Below are positions 54,388 through 61,745 of a stretch of DNA of 64,000 nucleotides, one piece after another (position 1 is the stretch's first letter; each line of letters opens with the position of its first letter). Source of the DNA: CAVSCD01 sp963726335 (GTDB lineage Bacteria > Acidobacteriota > Aminicenantia > Aminicenantales > UBA8522); assembly GCA_963726335.1 (NCBI GenBank), contig CAVSCD010000004.1:310001-374000 (forward strand), given 5' to 3'. The notes under the pieces are model-generated. The model did not search any database, had not been told where the DNA came from, and was given only the letters and a program-made list of their open reading frames with translations. Position numbers and translations under genes: made by a program.

Positions 54388-54993
54388 AGTGGTGCGTCTC
54401 GCAAATAACTTGGCTTTATAAAAGAGCAACGAAGACGCACCACCGCGGGGGAGTTTGAGGGGGACGGCGTCGTTCCCCTCAGGGGGTCAGTGGAGTGAAA
54501 CGAAACGCCGAGGGGGGAGCTTGACTCTCCCCTGGAATTGTCCCGTCTATATACAGGACTTTGGAAAGGAACTTACGAGACGGGACACTCGTGGTGTGTC
54601 TCGCAAATAACTTGGCTTTATTAAAGAGCAACGAAGACGCACCGCCGCGGGGGAGTTTGAGGGGGACGGCGTCGTTCCCCTCAGGGGGTCAGTGGAGTGA
54701 AACGAAACGCCGAGGGGGGAGCTTGACTCTCCCCTGGAATTGTCCCGTCTATATACAGGACTTTGGAAAGGAACTTACGAGACGGGACACTCGTGGTGTG
54801 TCTCGCAAATAACTTGGCTTTATAAAAGAGCAACGAAGACGCACCGCCGCGGGGGAGTTTGAGGGGGACGGCGTCGTTCCCCTCAGGGGGTCAGTGGAGT
54901 GAAACGAAACGCCGAGGGGGGAGCTTGACTCCCCCCTGGAAGTGTCCCGTCTATATACAGGACTTTGGAAAGGAACTTGCGAGACGGGACACT
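54388..54993. repeat. Three tandem copies of a 202-bp structured repeat
   Basis: This fills most of the 725-bp gap between hdrC and the next gene. Copies begin at 54390, 54592 and 54794 with an exact 202-bp period and few substitutions. Each has a closing hairpin at its left end (GTGGTGCGTCT 54389-54399 with AGACGCACCAC 54433-54443 in copy 1). It also has GAGGGG/CCCCTC and GGGGAG/CTCCCC stems, and a right-end hairpin TGTCCCGTCT/AGACGGGACA. A short open frame runs through each copy (RGTASFPSGGQWSETKRRGG), but it has no ribosome site. A fourth copy is at 60191. Confidence 0.9.
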
Positions 54994-57124
54994 AGAGGTC
55001 CCGCGGGCGGGTCAGCAGGAACGCCAGTCCGAGCAGGTTCAGGGCGAGAAGGGACGCCAGCAGCGCCCTGAGGCCGGCGAGCGGGATGAGCAGGGACGAG
55101 GTCGCGAGGGCGCCCAGGAATGATCCCAGGAGCTCGAGGCCGTAGCCGAGGCCGTAGCCTTTGCTGACGACGGCTAAGAGGCGGTTGGCCACGATAAAGA
55201 TATCCCCGGCCAGGGCGCCGAACAGAAATAGGAGCAGAAAGGGGACGCCGGCCGGCGGCCTCGCCGGCAAGACCGCCAGGAAGGCTGCCAGCAACAGGAC
55301 CACTCCCAGGCTGGAAATGGACAAGCGGCCTGTCGAGGCCGAGCCGGCCAGCGAACTGGCCCAGGCGCCGGCAAACAGCCCGAGCATGAAAGACGAGAGA
55401 AGAAGGGCGATCCGGCCGTAGAGATATCCGTAAAGCGACTGAAACCAGACGAGGACGACGACCTCGACGATGATGGTCGTCAAACCCATGATGACGAGGG
55501 GAGTCAGCAGGTATCCGCTCCTCGATCGCCTGACGCGGAACAGGACCAGCCATGGCAGGAGGAGCGCCAGGGGGAATGCGAGAAGGACCGGGGCCGGAAG
55601 AGAGGCGAACCCGCGCAGGACCTTCGTCTCCAGCCCGCGGAACTGCCGGCTCCAGAAGAGCGACTCGAAAAAGAACGTGGCCGGGGCGAGGTCGGAATTC
55701 AGGCGGGTCGCGCCGTCGGACAGCCGGTCCTCGAGATAGTTGACCCGTAAGGGATGGAGCCGCGAATAAAGGAAAGCGCCGTTGACGTAAGTCGTTTCGA
55801 GGCCGTTCGCGCGGATCCGGCGGTCGAGTTCGGCGGGGTCGATCGACAGCGGCCCGGTCGACGCCAGGAAGATATTCCGGTCTCCCGGCACGACCTTCAC
55901 TGTCGGGAAAACCGAGGCCAGCGTGCCGTGGAGAGAAGCCAGGAGGTCCCGAAGCTCGGGTCCGATGTAGTTTTCCGAGGAAGCCGCCCCGAAGGAGAAA
56001 ACTCCGCCGGCCGATAGCCGTTGCCTGGTCAGCACGAAGAATTCCCTGGTGTAAAAACGGTTGAGCTGCGCCGTGGCCGGACCGGGAAGGTCGAGGATGA
56101 TCATCTCGTAATGCTTCCTGGTACTCTGGAGAAAAACCCGGCCGTCTTGAAAATAGAGCTGGACCCGCCTGTCGTCCAGCGCGCGCCGGGCGTCCTCCCC
56201 GAGAAATTCCCTGGCCAGCACGATGAGCTCCGGGTCAAGCTCGACGTAGTCCACCCGGGCGCGCGGATACTTGAGGACTTCATCCAGGCTGCCCCCGGCT
56301 CCGCCTCCTATAAGCAACACATTCGCGGCGAGCGGATCCTGCAGCATGGCGAAGTGGACGGCATCCTCTCCGGCCGCCGGGTCGGGACGGGAAAACGCCC
56401 GCGCCCCGTTGGCGTAAAAGGACATCTGCTCTCCGGTTTTGACCACCTGAAGCTTGCCGTAACGCGTGTCGCGGCCGCCGGCGAAAGAGAACGGTTTCCA
56501 ATACTCCCTCTGGCTGGGCAGGTCAAATACGACCAAGGCCGCCAGAACGCCGAGGCCCACGAGCGAAGATAAGCGCCGTCGCCGGGGTTCGGGGAACATG
56601 TTGACCAGAGTCAACCCGAAGGCCCCCACCGCCGCGGCCGCCGCCCAATTCGACAGCCGGGGAAGCAGGGCCCACTGGAGGAAGAATCCGCCGAGGGCGG
56701 CGCCCAGCGACTCGATAATATAAACTCGCGCCAGACGACCCCCGGCAGCGCTCACATTCAGGGGGAAGAGCCGGCCCAGAGGAAACGAGACCAGGAGGCC
56801 CGCCGCCAGAGCCGCCATGACCGTACCCGCCAGGCCGACCTGCTCGCCCGGGAGGGTGCGTAACGCGAACCGCGACAGCCTGACCGCCGCCAGGGCCAGC
56901 GGAAGGAACAGGATCGCCGCCACATAGAGGCCGGCGATCGGCCGCCCCGGCCGCCGTTCAGGAGCGAAGAGGCTTCCCAGGCCGGCGCACAGGAGCCAGC
57001 TGGCCAGGACGACCCCGAGCGTCAGCTCATTCCCATAAAAATATGCGGCAAATTCCCGGAGGAGGATGATCTGGAAAGACGAAGCCAGGAATCCCAGAAG
57101 GAACGGCGGTATGAACGAGCTCAA
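54992..57124 (-). CDS. Membrane-embedded spermidine synthase-like methyltransferase-fold protein
   Basis: A 710-residue fusion. About eight N-terminal TM helices (LGFLASSFQIILLREFAAYFYGNELTLGVVLASWLLCAGLGSL onward) are followed by a Rossmann-type polyamine synthase domain. That domain has RYGKLQVVKTGEQMSFYANG, NVLLIGGGAGGSLDEVLKYPRARVDYVELDPELI and YEMIILDLPGPATAQLNRFYTREFF. Another set of about eight TM helices makes up the C-terminus. The gene product may transfer an aminopropyl group or act as a methyltransferase; the substrate is unknown. The TTG start at 57124 overlaps the radical SAM stop (TTGA). Confidence 0.8.
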   Translation of the reverse strand: MSSFIPPFLLGFLASSFQIILLREFAAYFYGNELTLGVVLASWLLCAGLGSLFAPERRPGRPIAGLYVAAILFLPLALAAVRLSRFALRTLPGEQVGLAGTVMAALAAGLLVSFPLGRLFPLNVSAAGGRLARVYIIESLGAALGGFFLQWALLPRLSNWAAAAAVGAFGLTLVNMFPEPRRRRLSSLVGLGVLAALVVFDLPSQREYWKPFSFAGGRDTRYGKLQVVKTGEQMSFYANGARAFSRPDPAAGEDAVHFAMLQDPLAANVLLIGGGAGGSLDEVLKYPRARVDYVELDPELIVLAREFLGEDARRALDDRRVQLYFQDGRVFLQSTRKHYEMIILDLPGPATAQLNRFYTREFFVLTRQRLSAGGVFSFGAASSENYIGPELRDLLASLHGTLASVFPTVKVVPGDRNIFLASTGPLSIDPAELDRRIRANGLETTYVNGAFLYSRLHPLRVNYLEDRLSDGATRLNSDLAPATFFFESLFWSRQFRGLETKVLRGFASLPAPVLLAFPLALLLPWLVLFRVRRSRSGYLLTPLVIMGLTTIIVEVVVLVWFQSLYGYLYGRIALLLSSFMLGLFAGAWASSLAGSASTGRLSISSLGVVLLLAAFLAVLPARPPAGVPFLLLFLFGALAGDIFIVANRLLAVVSKGYGLGYGLELLGSFLGALATSSLLIPLAGLRALLASLLALNLLGLAFLLTRPRDL

Positions 57125-58242
57125 ACCCAGATCCCGGGAATCGGGTGTCCGCAGGAACGGCAATTTCCCTTGTCGAGATGAACCGCCCTGACCTCGAACC
57201 CGAAGCGCTGGACGACCTGTTCCCGGCACTGCGGGCAGTAAGTGCTTTCCGCGGGATGGCCGGGAAGGTTGCCCACGTAAACGTAGCGCAGGCCTTCTTC
57301 TCTGGCGATCCCGTGGGCCTTCTCGAGCGTCGAGACCGGCGTCGGGGGGAGGTTCTTGACCAGGTACATCGGCTGGAACCGGGAAAAATGGAGGGGCACG
57401 TCCGGCCCGACCTCGGCCGCCAGCCAGCGGCTCATCCTGCGGATGTCGTCGGGATGATCGTTGAGGGTCGGGATCACGAGATAGACGATCTCGAGCCAAA
57501 CGCCGCTCCGGCTGACAAGCTTGATCGCTTCCAGCACGGGCCGGAGTTCGCCGCGCACGAACTCGGTGTAGAACTCCTCGGTAAAGCCCTTGAGGTCGAT
57601 CTTGACGGCGTCGACGACCTTGACGAGCTCGGCCAGCGGCTCCGGGTTGATGTGCCCGCCGGTGACCACGCAGTTCTTGATCCCCGCCCTGCGGGCGGCG
57701 ACCGACGTATCGTACATATATTCATAGAAGACCGCCGGTTCAGTGTAAGTGTAGGCGATCACCGGGCACTCGTACCGGAGGGCGGCGGCGGCCACGCCGT
57801 CGGGCGGGAGGTCCATGTTGTCCACCTGCTCGGCGCGAACCTGTGAGATCTGCCAATTCTGGCAGAACTTGCAGTTGACGTTGCAGCCGGCGGTGGCGAT
57901 GGAAAAGGCGTTCGACCGCGGCAGGAAGTGGAAGAACGGCTTTTTTTCGATCGGGTCGACGTTGGCCGAGACCGCTTTGCCATAGACGAGAGTGTAGTAG
58001 GTGCCCCCGTCGTTCTCCCGGACTCCGCAGTACCCCCTTTCCTTGTCGCCCAGCCGGCAGGCGCGGGGACAGAGCTGGCATTCGATCTCGCGGTCGGGGA
58101 GCTTCCTGTAGAAACGCGCTTCCCTGTGGGAAAGGCTGACGCGGTCCCCGAAAGCGTAAAGGCGCTCCAGGGGAGCCGCGGGACCGGTGCCGAAAACCAC
58201 CCCGGCGCCGGCGGCCGTTTTGATGAACCTGCGCCTGTCCAT
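57121..58242 (-). CDS. Radical SAM enzyme of the AmmeMemoRadiSam type with a Tat signal
   Basis: A 373-residue protein. MDRRRFIKTAAGAGVVFGTGPAA is a twin-arginine signal (RRxFxK). A cysteine-rich segment CQLCPRACRLGDKERGYCGVREN precedes the radical SAM motif CNVNCKFCQNWQIS (CxxxCxxC, about residue 120). Later come VVTGGHINPEPLAELVKVVDAVKIDLKGF and a C-terminal zinc-ribbon-like CPQCRE...CRSCGHPIPG. This is the architecture of AMMECR1/MEMO-associated radical SAM proteins, but neither partner is nearby. The start is set at the ATG at 58242; a GTG at 58257 would add five residues. A radical SAM enzyme with an export signal is unusual. Confidence 0.88.
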   Translation of the reverse strand: MDRRRFIKTAAGAGVVFGTGPAAPLERLYAFGDRVSLSHREARFYRKLPDREIECQLCPRACRLGDKERGYCGVRENDGGTYYTLVYGKAVSANVDPIEKKPFFHFLPRSNAFSIATAGCNVNCKFCQNWQISQVRAEQVDNMDLPPDGVAAAALRYECPVIAYTYTEPAVFYEYMYDTSVAARRAGIKNCVVTGGHINPEPLAELVKVVDAVKIDLKGFTEEFYTEFVRGELRPVLEAIKLVSRSGVWLEIVYLVIPTLNDHPDDIRRMSRWLAAEVGPDVPLHFSRFQPMYLVKNLPPTPVSTLEKAHGIAREEGLRYVYVGNLPGHPAESTYCPQCREQVVQRFGFEVRAVHLDKGNCRSCGHPIPGIWV

Positions 58243-58265
58243 GGTTCGCCGGCGCACGCCGCCGG

Positions 58266-59162
58266 TCAGACCTCCTCCTCAATGATCTGGACGCCCTGCG
58301 AAGAAGCCTGGCCGAGGCCCATGGCCTGAGCGGTGGCGAGGTAATCGGGCGCGCGCCCTTCTTCGCCGAGCGATGGCAGGCCCTGGCGCGCCCGGAGCTT
58401 TTCTATCCATTGCCAGCCGGCGAAGTCGGCCGCGACCGGGTCGTCGCTGAAAAACAGCCGGCCGCTGGCGTCGGCCCACTGAGGATGGAAGGCGGGCCCG
58501 CGATGGAACTGGACGACCAGCGCGTCGACGATCGACAGACGGTGTTTCGTTTTGACCGTCTCCATGTCATAGAGCTCGGCGACGTAGGGGTCGCAACGGT
58601 GGTCGTGATACTTGTTCGGGTTGTGGATCGCGCCGAAGTAGTTCTTGAGGCTGGCCGTGACGCCGGCGAGGCCATGGTCCTTGAGGATGGCCAGGCTGAT
58701 CGAGGCGCTGACGAACCGGGTCTGGATGGCGGAGAACAGGCTCCCGATGTTGAGGTGGGAGGAGATCTCTGTCTCATATCCCGCGCCCGCCGTGTCCGTA
58801 CCGAAAACCTTCAGGCCGTTCCGCTCGTCCGAGAGCTTGTAGCCGGCCTCTTTAAGCTCGCGGTTCGTCCGGTCCCAGACCACGATGTTCTTCCCGGGGA
58901 GACCGGAACGGATCAGCCAGGCGGCCAGCTCCAGGGGCACCTCGGGCCGGGTCGAGATCTTACGTCCGCCGATGGTATTGACCTTGATGCCCACGCGGTC
59001 CGAGGCCTGAAAGCGGCTGCGGACCCCATCGACGGCGTCGGCCGCGCCGGAGACGAGGGTCAGGCCGCGCCGGAGCATTTCCTTGAGCCTGGGGAGATCG
59101 ATCTCGCCGCCCGGGGAGATCACGCCTTTTCCGCGAATCACGAAAACCTGGGAGACGGCCAT
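58266..59162 (-). CDS. DUF362 domain protein
   Basis: A 298-residue protein. DUF362 features: DRVGIKVNTIGGRKISTRPEVPLELAAWLIRSGLPGKNIVVWDR (residues 55-98), SISLAILKDHGLAGVTASLKNYFGAIHNPNKYH (about 153-185) and LFFSDDPVAADFAGWQWIEKLR near 250. No cysteine clusters are seen, unlike ferredoxin-fused members. DUF362 genes often accompany radical SAM or iron-sulfur maturation genes, as here. A leaderless promoter lies nine bases upstream of the ATG. Confidence 0.85.
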   Translation of the reverse strand: MAVSQVFVIRGKGVISPGGEIDLPRLKEMLRRGLTLVSGAADAVDGVRSRFQASDRVGIKVNTIGGRKISTRPEVPLELAAWLIRSGLPGKNIVVWDRTNRELKEAGYKLSDERNGLKVFGTDTAGAGYETEISSHLNIGSLFSAIQTRFVSASISLAILKDHGLAGVTASLKNYFGAIHNPNKYHDHRCDPYVAELYDMETVKTKHRLSIVDALVVQFHRGPAFHPQWADASGRLFFSDDPVAADFAGWQWIEKLRARQGLPSLGEEGRAPDYLATAQAMGLGQASSQGVQIIEEEV

Positions 59163-59171
59163 GATAAAACT

Positions 59172-59200
59172 AAGTTACATCCCGCGCCGGGACCTGTCAA
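59172..59200 (-). promoter_or_regulatory. Promoter of the DUF362-radical SAM-synthase operon, probably leaderless
   Basis: On the minus strand TTGACA (59200-59195), a 17-nt spacer and TAACTT (59177-59172), then nine bases to the ATG at 59162 with no ribosome site between. Confidence 0.55.
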
Positions 59201-59281
59201 CAAGCCGTCCGCCTCGGTCTTTTTCTCGACATATGGTATTGTTATCAGGAATCCAAAATCACGATCGTCGAGGAGTCGAAA

Positions 59282-60190
59282 ATGAGCGGTAATAAGATCG
59301 GCGCGGCGGCGCTCGCCGCGATCCTATCGGCGGCCGTCGCGATGCCCGCCGTGGCGCAGGAGAGGGGAGGGGCGGGGCCGGAAAAGCTGCTGCCTCAGGT
59401 GCCCGGCTGGACGCTGGCGGAGCCGCCCCGGACCTACGTCTCCGCCACCCTTTTCGAATATATCGACGGCGCGGCGGAGAGCTACCTGAGCTACGGCTTC
59501 CAGGAGCTGGCCGTGGCCGACTACAAGGGCGGCGACGGCGCCGCGGCGCTGACGGTCGAGATCTATGATATGGGCGGGAATCTCAACGCCTTCGGCATTT
59601 ACAGCGCGGAGCGTTATCCCGGAAGCCGGTATCTGGATATCGGTGCACAAGGCTACTTCGAAGAGGGCACGCTCAATTTCTTCGCCGGACCGAACTACGT
59701 CAAGCTGATCTGCTTTGACTGCGGCGAAACAACCGAGGCCGCCCTGAACGGGATCGCCAGGGACATCGCCAAGAGGCTGGGAACGGATAAGGGCCGGCTG
59801 CCGGCCGTCCTCGAATCCTTCCCGAAAGAAGGTCTGGTGGCGAACAGCGAGAAGTTCATCCGACAGAACGTCCTCGGCTACGCCTTCCTCCACGACGGGT
59901 ACCTGGCGGGCTACCAAGCATCGGAGCAGGAGTTCGAGCTGTTCATCATCGCCGGACAGGATGAGGCCGAGGCCCGGCTGATGCTCGGCCAGTATCTTGC
60001 CGCCCAGGAAAAGAACGGAGCTCCGGTCGAGAGATCCGGACCCGGCTATCACATCAAGGACCGGTATGCGAGGCATGTCTATCTGGGCGCGAAAGGACGC
60101 TATCTCGCGGGGGCGATGAGGGTTCCCGACGGGGGCGAGTCCCTGGGGCTGAAATACCTTCAGGAGCTTCTGAACGCGCTCGGGAACTAG
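59282..60190 (+). CDS. DUF6599-type exported protein
   Basis: A 302-residue protein with signal peptide MSGNKIGAAALAAILSAAVAMPAVAQ. The mature part contains LFEYIDGAAESYLSYGFQELAVADYK, VEIYDMGGNLNAFGIYSAERYPG and FFAGPNYVKLICFD, then a second similar half (FVIIAGQDE-like strand, ending KYLQELLNALGN). These match the DUF6599 family, whose role is unknown. AGGAG lies six bases upstream of the ATG. The stop codon TAG directly abuts the fourth copy of the 202-bp repeat. Confidence 0.75.
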   Translation: MSGNKIGAAALAAILSAAVAMPAVAQERGGAGPEKLLPQVPGWTLAEPPRTYVSATLFEYIDGAAESYLSYGFQELAVADYKGGDGAAALTVEIYDMGGNLNAFGIYSAERYPGSRYLDIGAQGYFEEGTLNFFAGPNYVKLICFDCGETTEAALNGIARDIAKRLGTDKGRLPAVLESFPKEGLVANSEKFIRQNVLGYAFLHDGYLAGYQASEQEFELFIIAGQDEAEARLMLGQYLAAQEKNGAPVERSGPGYHIKDRYARHVYLGAKGRYLAGAMRVPDGGESLGLKYLQELLNALGN

Positions 60191-60393
60191 TGGTGCGTCC
60201 CGCAAATATCCTGACTTTCTAAAAAAAAGCAAAGAAGACGCACCACCGCGGGGGAGTTTGAGGGGGACGGCGTCGTTCCCCTCAGGGGGTCAGCGGAGTG
60301 AAACGAAGCGCCGAGGGGGAAGCTTGACTTCCCCCTGGAAGTGTCCCGTCTCAGCGTGGGACTTCAGAAAGAAAATTAAGAGACGGGACGCTA
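60191..60393. repeat. Fourth copy of the 202-bp structured repeat
   Basis: About 203 bp homologous to the copies at 54390-54993, with most differences in loops. The left hairpin arms GGTGCGTC and GACGCACC, and the right hairpin arms GTCCCGTCT and AGACGGGAC, are kept. It begins at the base after the DUF6599 stop and ends 22 bases before the stop of the convergent HPt gene. Confidence 0.88.
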
Positions 60394-60414
60394 GCGGCCC
60401 CGTCCGGCGCGATC

Positions 60415-60792
60415 TCAGACGCTCTGGTCCCGGGGCGGGTTTCGCTCCACGAAATCGTGGAGAACGCGGCACTCGACGACGAGCGAAACCAGGGCCTGCC
60501 TCGCTTTATCGATATTCTTTTCCCGCCCCGCCGCCTCGAGCGCCGAGGCGTCGCGACGGAGGGATGGGAGGCTCAGGTTGGCGGAGGCGCCCTTGAGGCT
60601 GTGCCCGATCTCTTGGAGCAGGACGAAGTCAGATCCCCTGAGGGCCGCCTCGGTTTGGGACCTTTTTTCTCCGAACTCGAGAAAATATATCTTCAGGAGC
60701 TCCTCGAGGAACTCCCTGTCCCCGCCGATCCTCTCGAGAACTTCGGGGTAGTTGATGGGATCATCCCGCTTGGCATTTTGACTGTTGATCAT
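60415..60792 (-). CDS. HPt (histidine phosphotransfer) domain protein
   Basis: A 125-residue four-helix phosphotransfer protein. The phospho-accepting histidine is in LLQEIGHSLKGASANLSLPSL, near residue 63. The N-terminal helix LERIGGDREFLEELLKIYFLEF is typical. It would receive phosphate from the receiver domains of the upstream hybrid kinase. The ATG overlaps the stop of the REC-GGDEF gene (ATGA at 60792-60789). Confidence 0.9.
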   Translation of the reverse strand: MINSQNAKRDDPINYPEVLERIGGDREFLEELLKIYFLEFGEKRSQTEAALRGSDFVLLQEIGHSLKGASANLSLPSLRRDASALEAAGREKNIDKARQALVSLVVECRVLHDFVERNPPRDQSV

Positions 60793-61745
60793 TTTTCCAC
60801 CCTTTCCCCCTTGTCTTCGAAATCCCCTTCGACGACGACGCAATTCCGTCCCCGGCCCTTGGCCGACAGCAGTGCCGCATCGGCCCGGCGGATGATCGAC
60901 TTGGCGTCGGCCGTCTGGACGGTCACGGCGCACCCCACGGAGATCGTCGCCTTCAGCGTCCGGGCATCGCAGGTCATGGACCGGGCCGAGACGGCACGCC
61001 GCAGCCGTTCGGCGATTTTCCGGATCCTGTCCGTGTCGCAGTCGGGCAGGATGATGATGATCTCGTCCCCCCCGTAGCGGCCGACCCTGTCCGAGCGCCG
61101 CACATTCCTCTCGACCCGGCGGACGACGTGGAGAAGCGCCTGGTCGCCGGCGGCATGTCCAAACCGATCGTTGATCTCTTTGAAAAAGTCGACGTCGATC
61201 ATGATGACCCCGACCGATTTGCCCTCCCGACGGCTCCTGTCGGATTCCCCGTCGAGAAACCGGAGAATCTCGGCCCTGTTCCAAAGCCGGGTCAAGCTGT
61301 CGCGGCTGGCCAGGTCCTTGAGCTGTTTCTGGGTGGCGATCAGCTTATCCTCGAGGTCGATGATGCGCCGCCCCGTCCGTAGCCTGGCCCGCAGCTCGAG
61401 ATAGTTGACGGGCTTGGTCATGTAATCGTCGGCGCCTGACGACAGGCCCGCGATGATATCCCGCTTGCGATCCTTGGCGCTCAGCAGAATGACATAGGTG
61501 TACTTGTATTTCTTGCGCCGCCTGATTCGGGCGCAGATCTCGGGCCCGTCCATGCCGGGCATCATCCAGTCCAGGATGGCCAGCCTGAGGGCCGGATCCT
61601 GGAGCGCCTGCCAGGCTTTCTCCCCACGCCGTGCCAGGCCGACTTCATAGCCCCAATCCAGCAGGTTTTTTTCGAGGATCTTGGAGCTGATCATGTCATC
61701 TTCAGCGATCAGGACGCGCATCCGGCCCCTGGGCTCCTGGCTCAC
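60789..61745 (-). CDS. Response regulator with diguanylate cyclase (REC-GGDEF)
   Basis: A 318-residue protein. The receiver domain has acidic residues in IAEDD, the phospho-acceptor Asp in LAILDWMMPGMDG and the conserved Lys in YMTKPVNYLE. After a coiled-coil linker (DLEDKLIATQKQLKDLA) the GGDEF domain contains RDSLTRLWNR and RSDRVGRYGGDEIIIILPD. The active-site loop is GGDEI rather than GGDEF. An RxxD inhibitory site (RRSD) sits five residues before it. The GTG start overlaps the kinase stop; the internal ATG before RVLIAEDD is an alternative. It would make c-di-GMP under control of the kinase. Confidence 0.92.
   Translation of the reverse strand: MSQEPRGRMRVLIAEDDMISSKILEKNLLDWGYEVGLARRGEKAWQALQDPALRLAILDWMMPGMDGPEICARIRRRKKYKYTYVILLSAKDRKRDIIAGLSSGADDYMTKPVNYLELRARLRTGRRIIDLEDKLIATQKQLKDLASRDSLTRLWNRAEILRFLDGESDRSRREGKSVGVIMIDVDFFKEINDRFGHAAGDQALLHVVRRVERNVRRSDRVGRYGGDEIIIILPDCDTDRIRKIAERLRRAVSARSMTCDARTLKATISVGCAVTVQTADAKSIIRRADAALLSAKGRGRNCVVVEGDFEDKGERVEK

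Noticed and set aside
54388..54993. Tandem repeat as CRISPR, or as a small protein-coding gene family
   Set aside because: The 202-bp units lack spacers. The short open frames have no ribosome site and merely pass through hairpin sequence.
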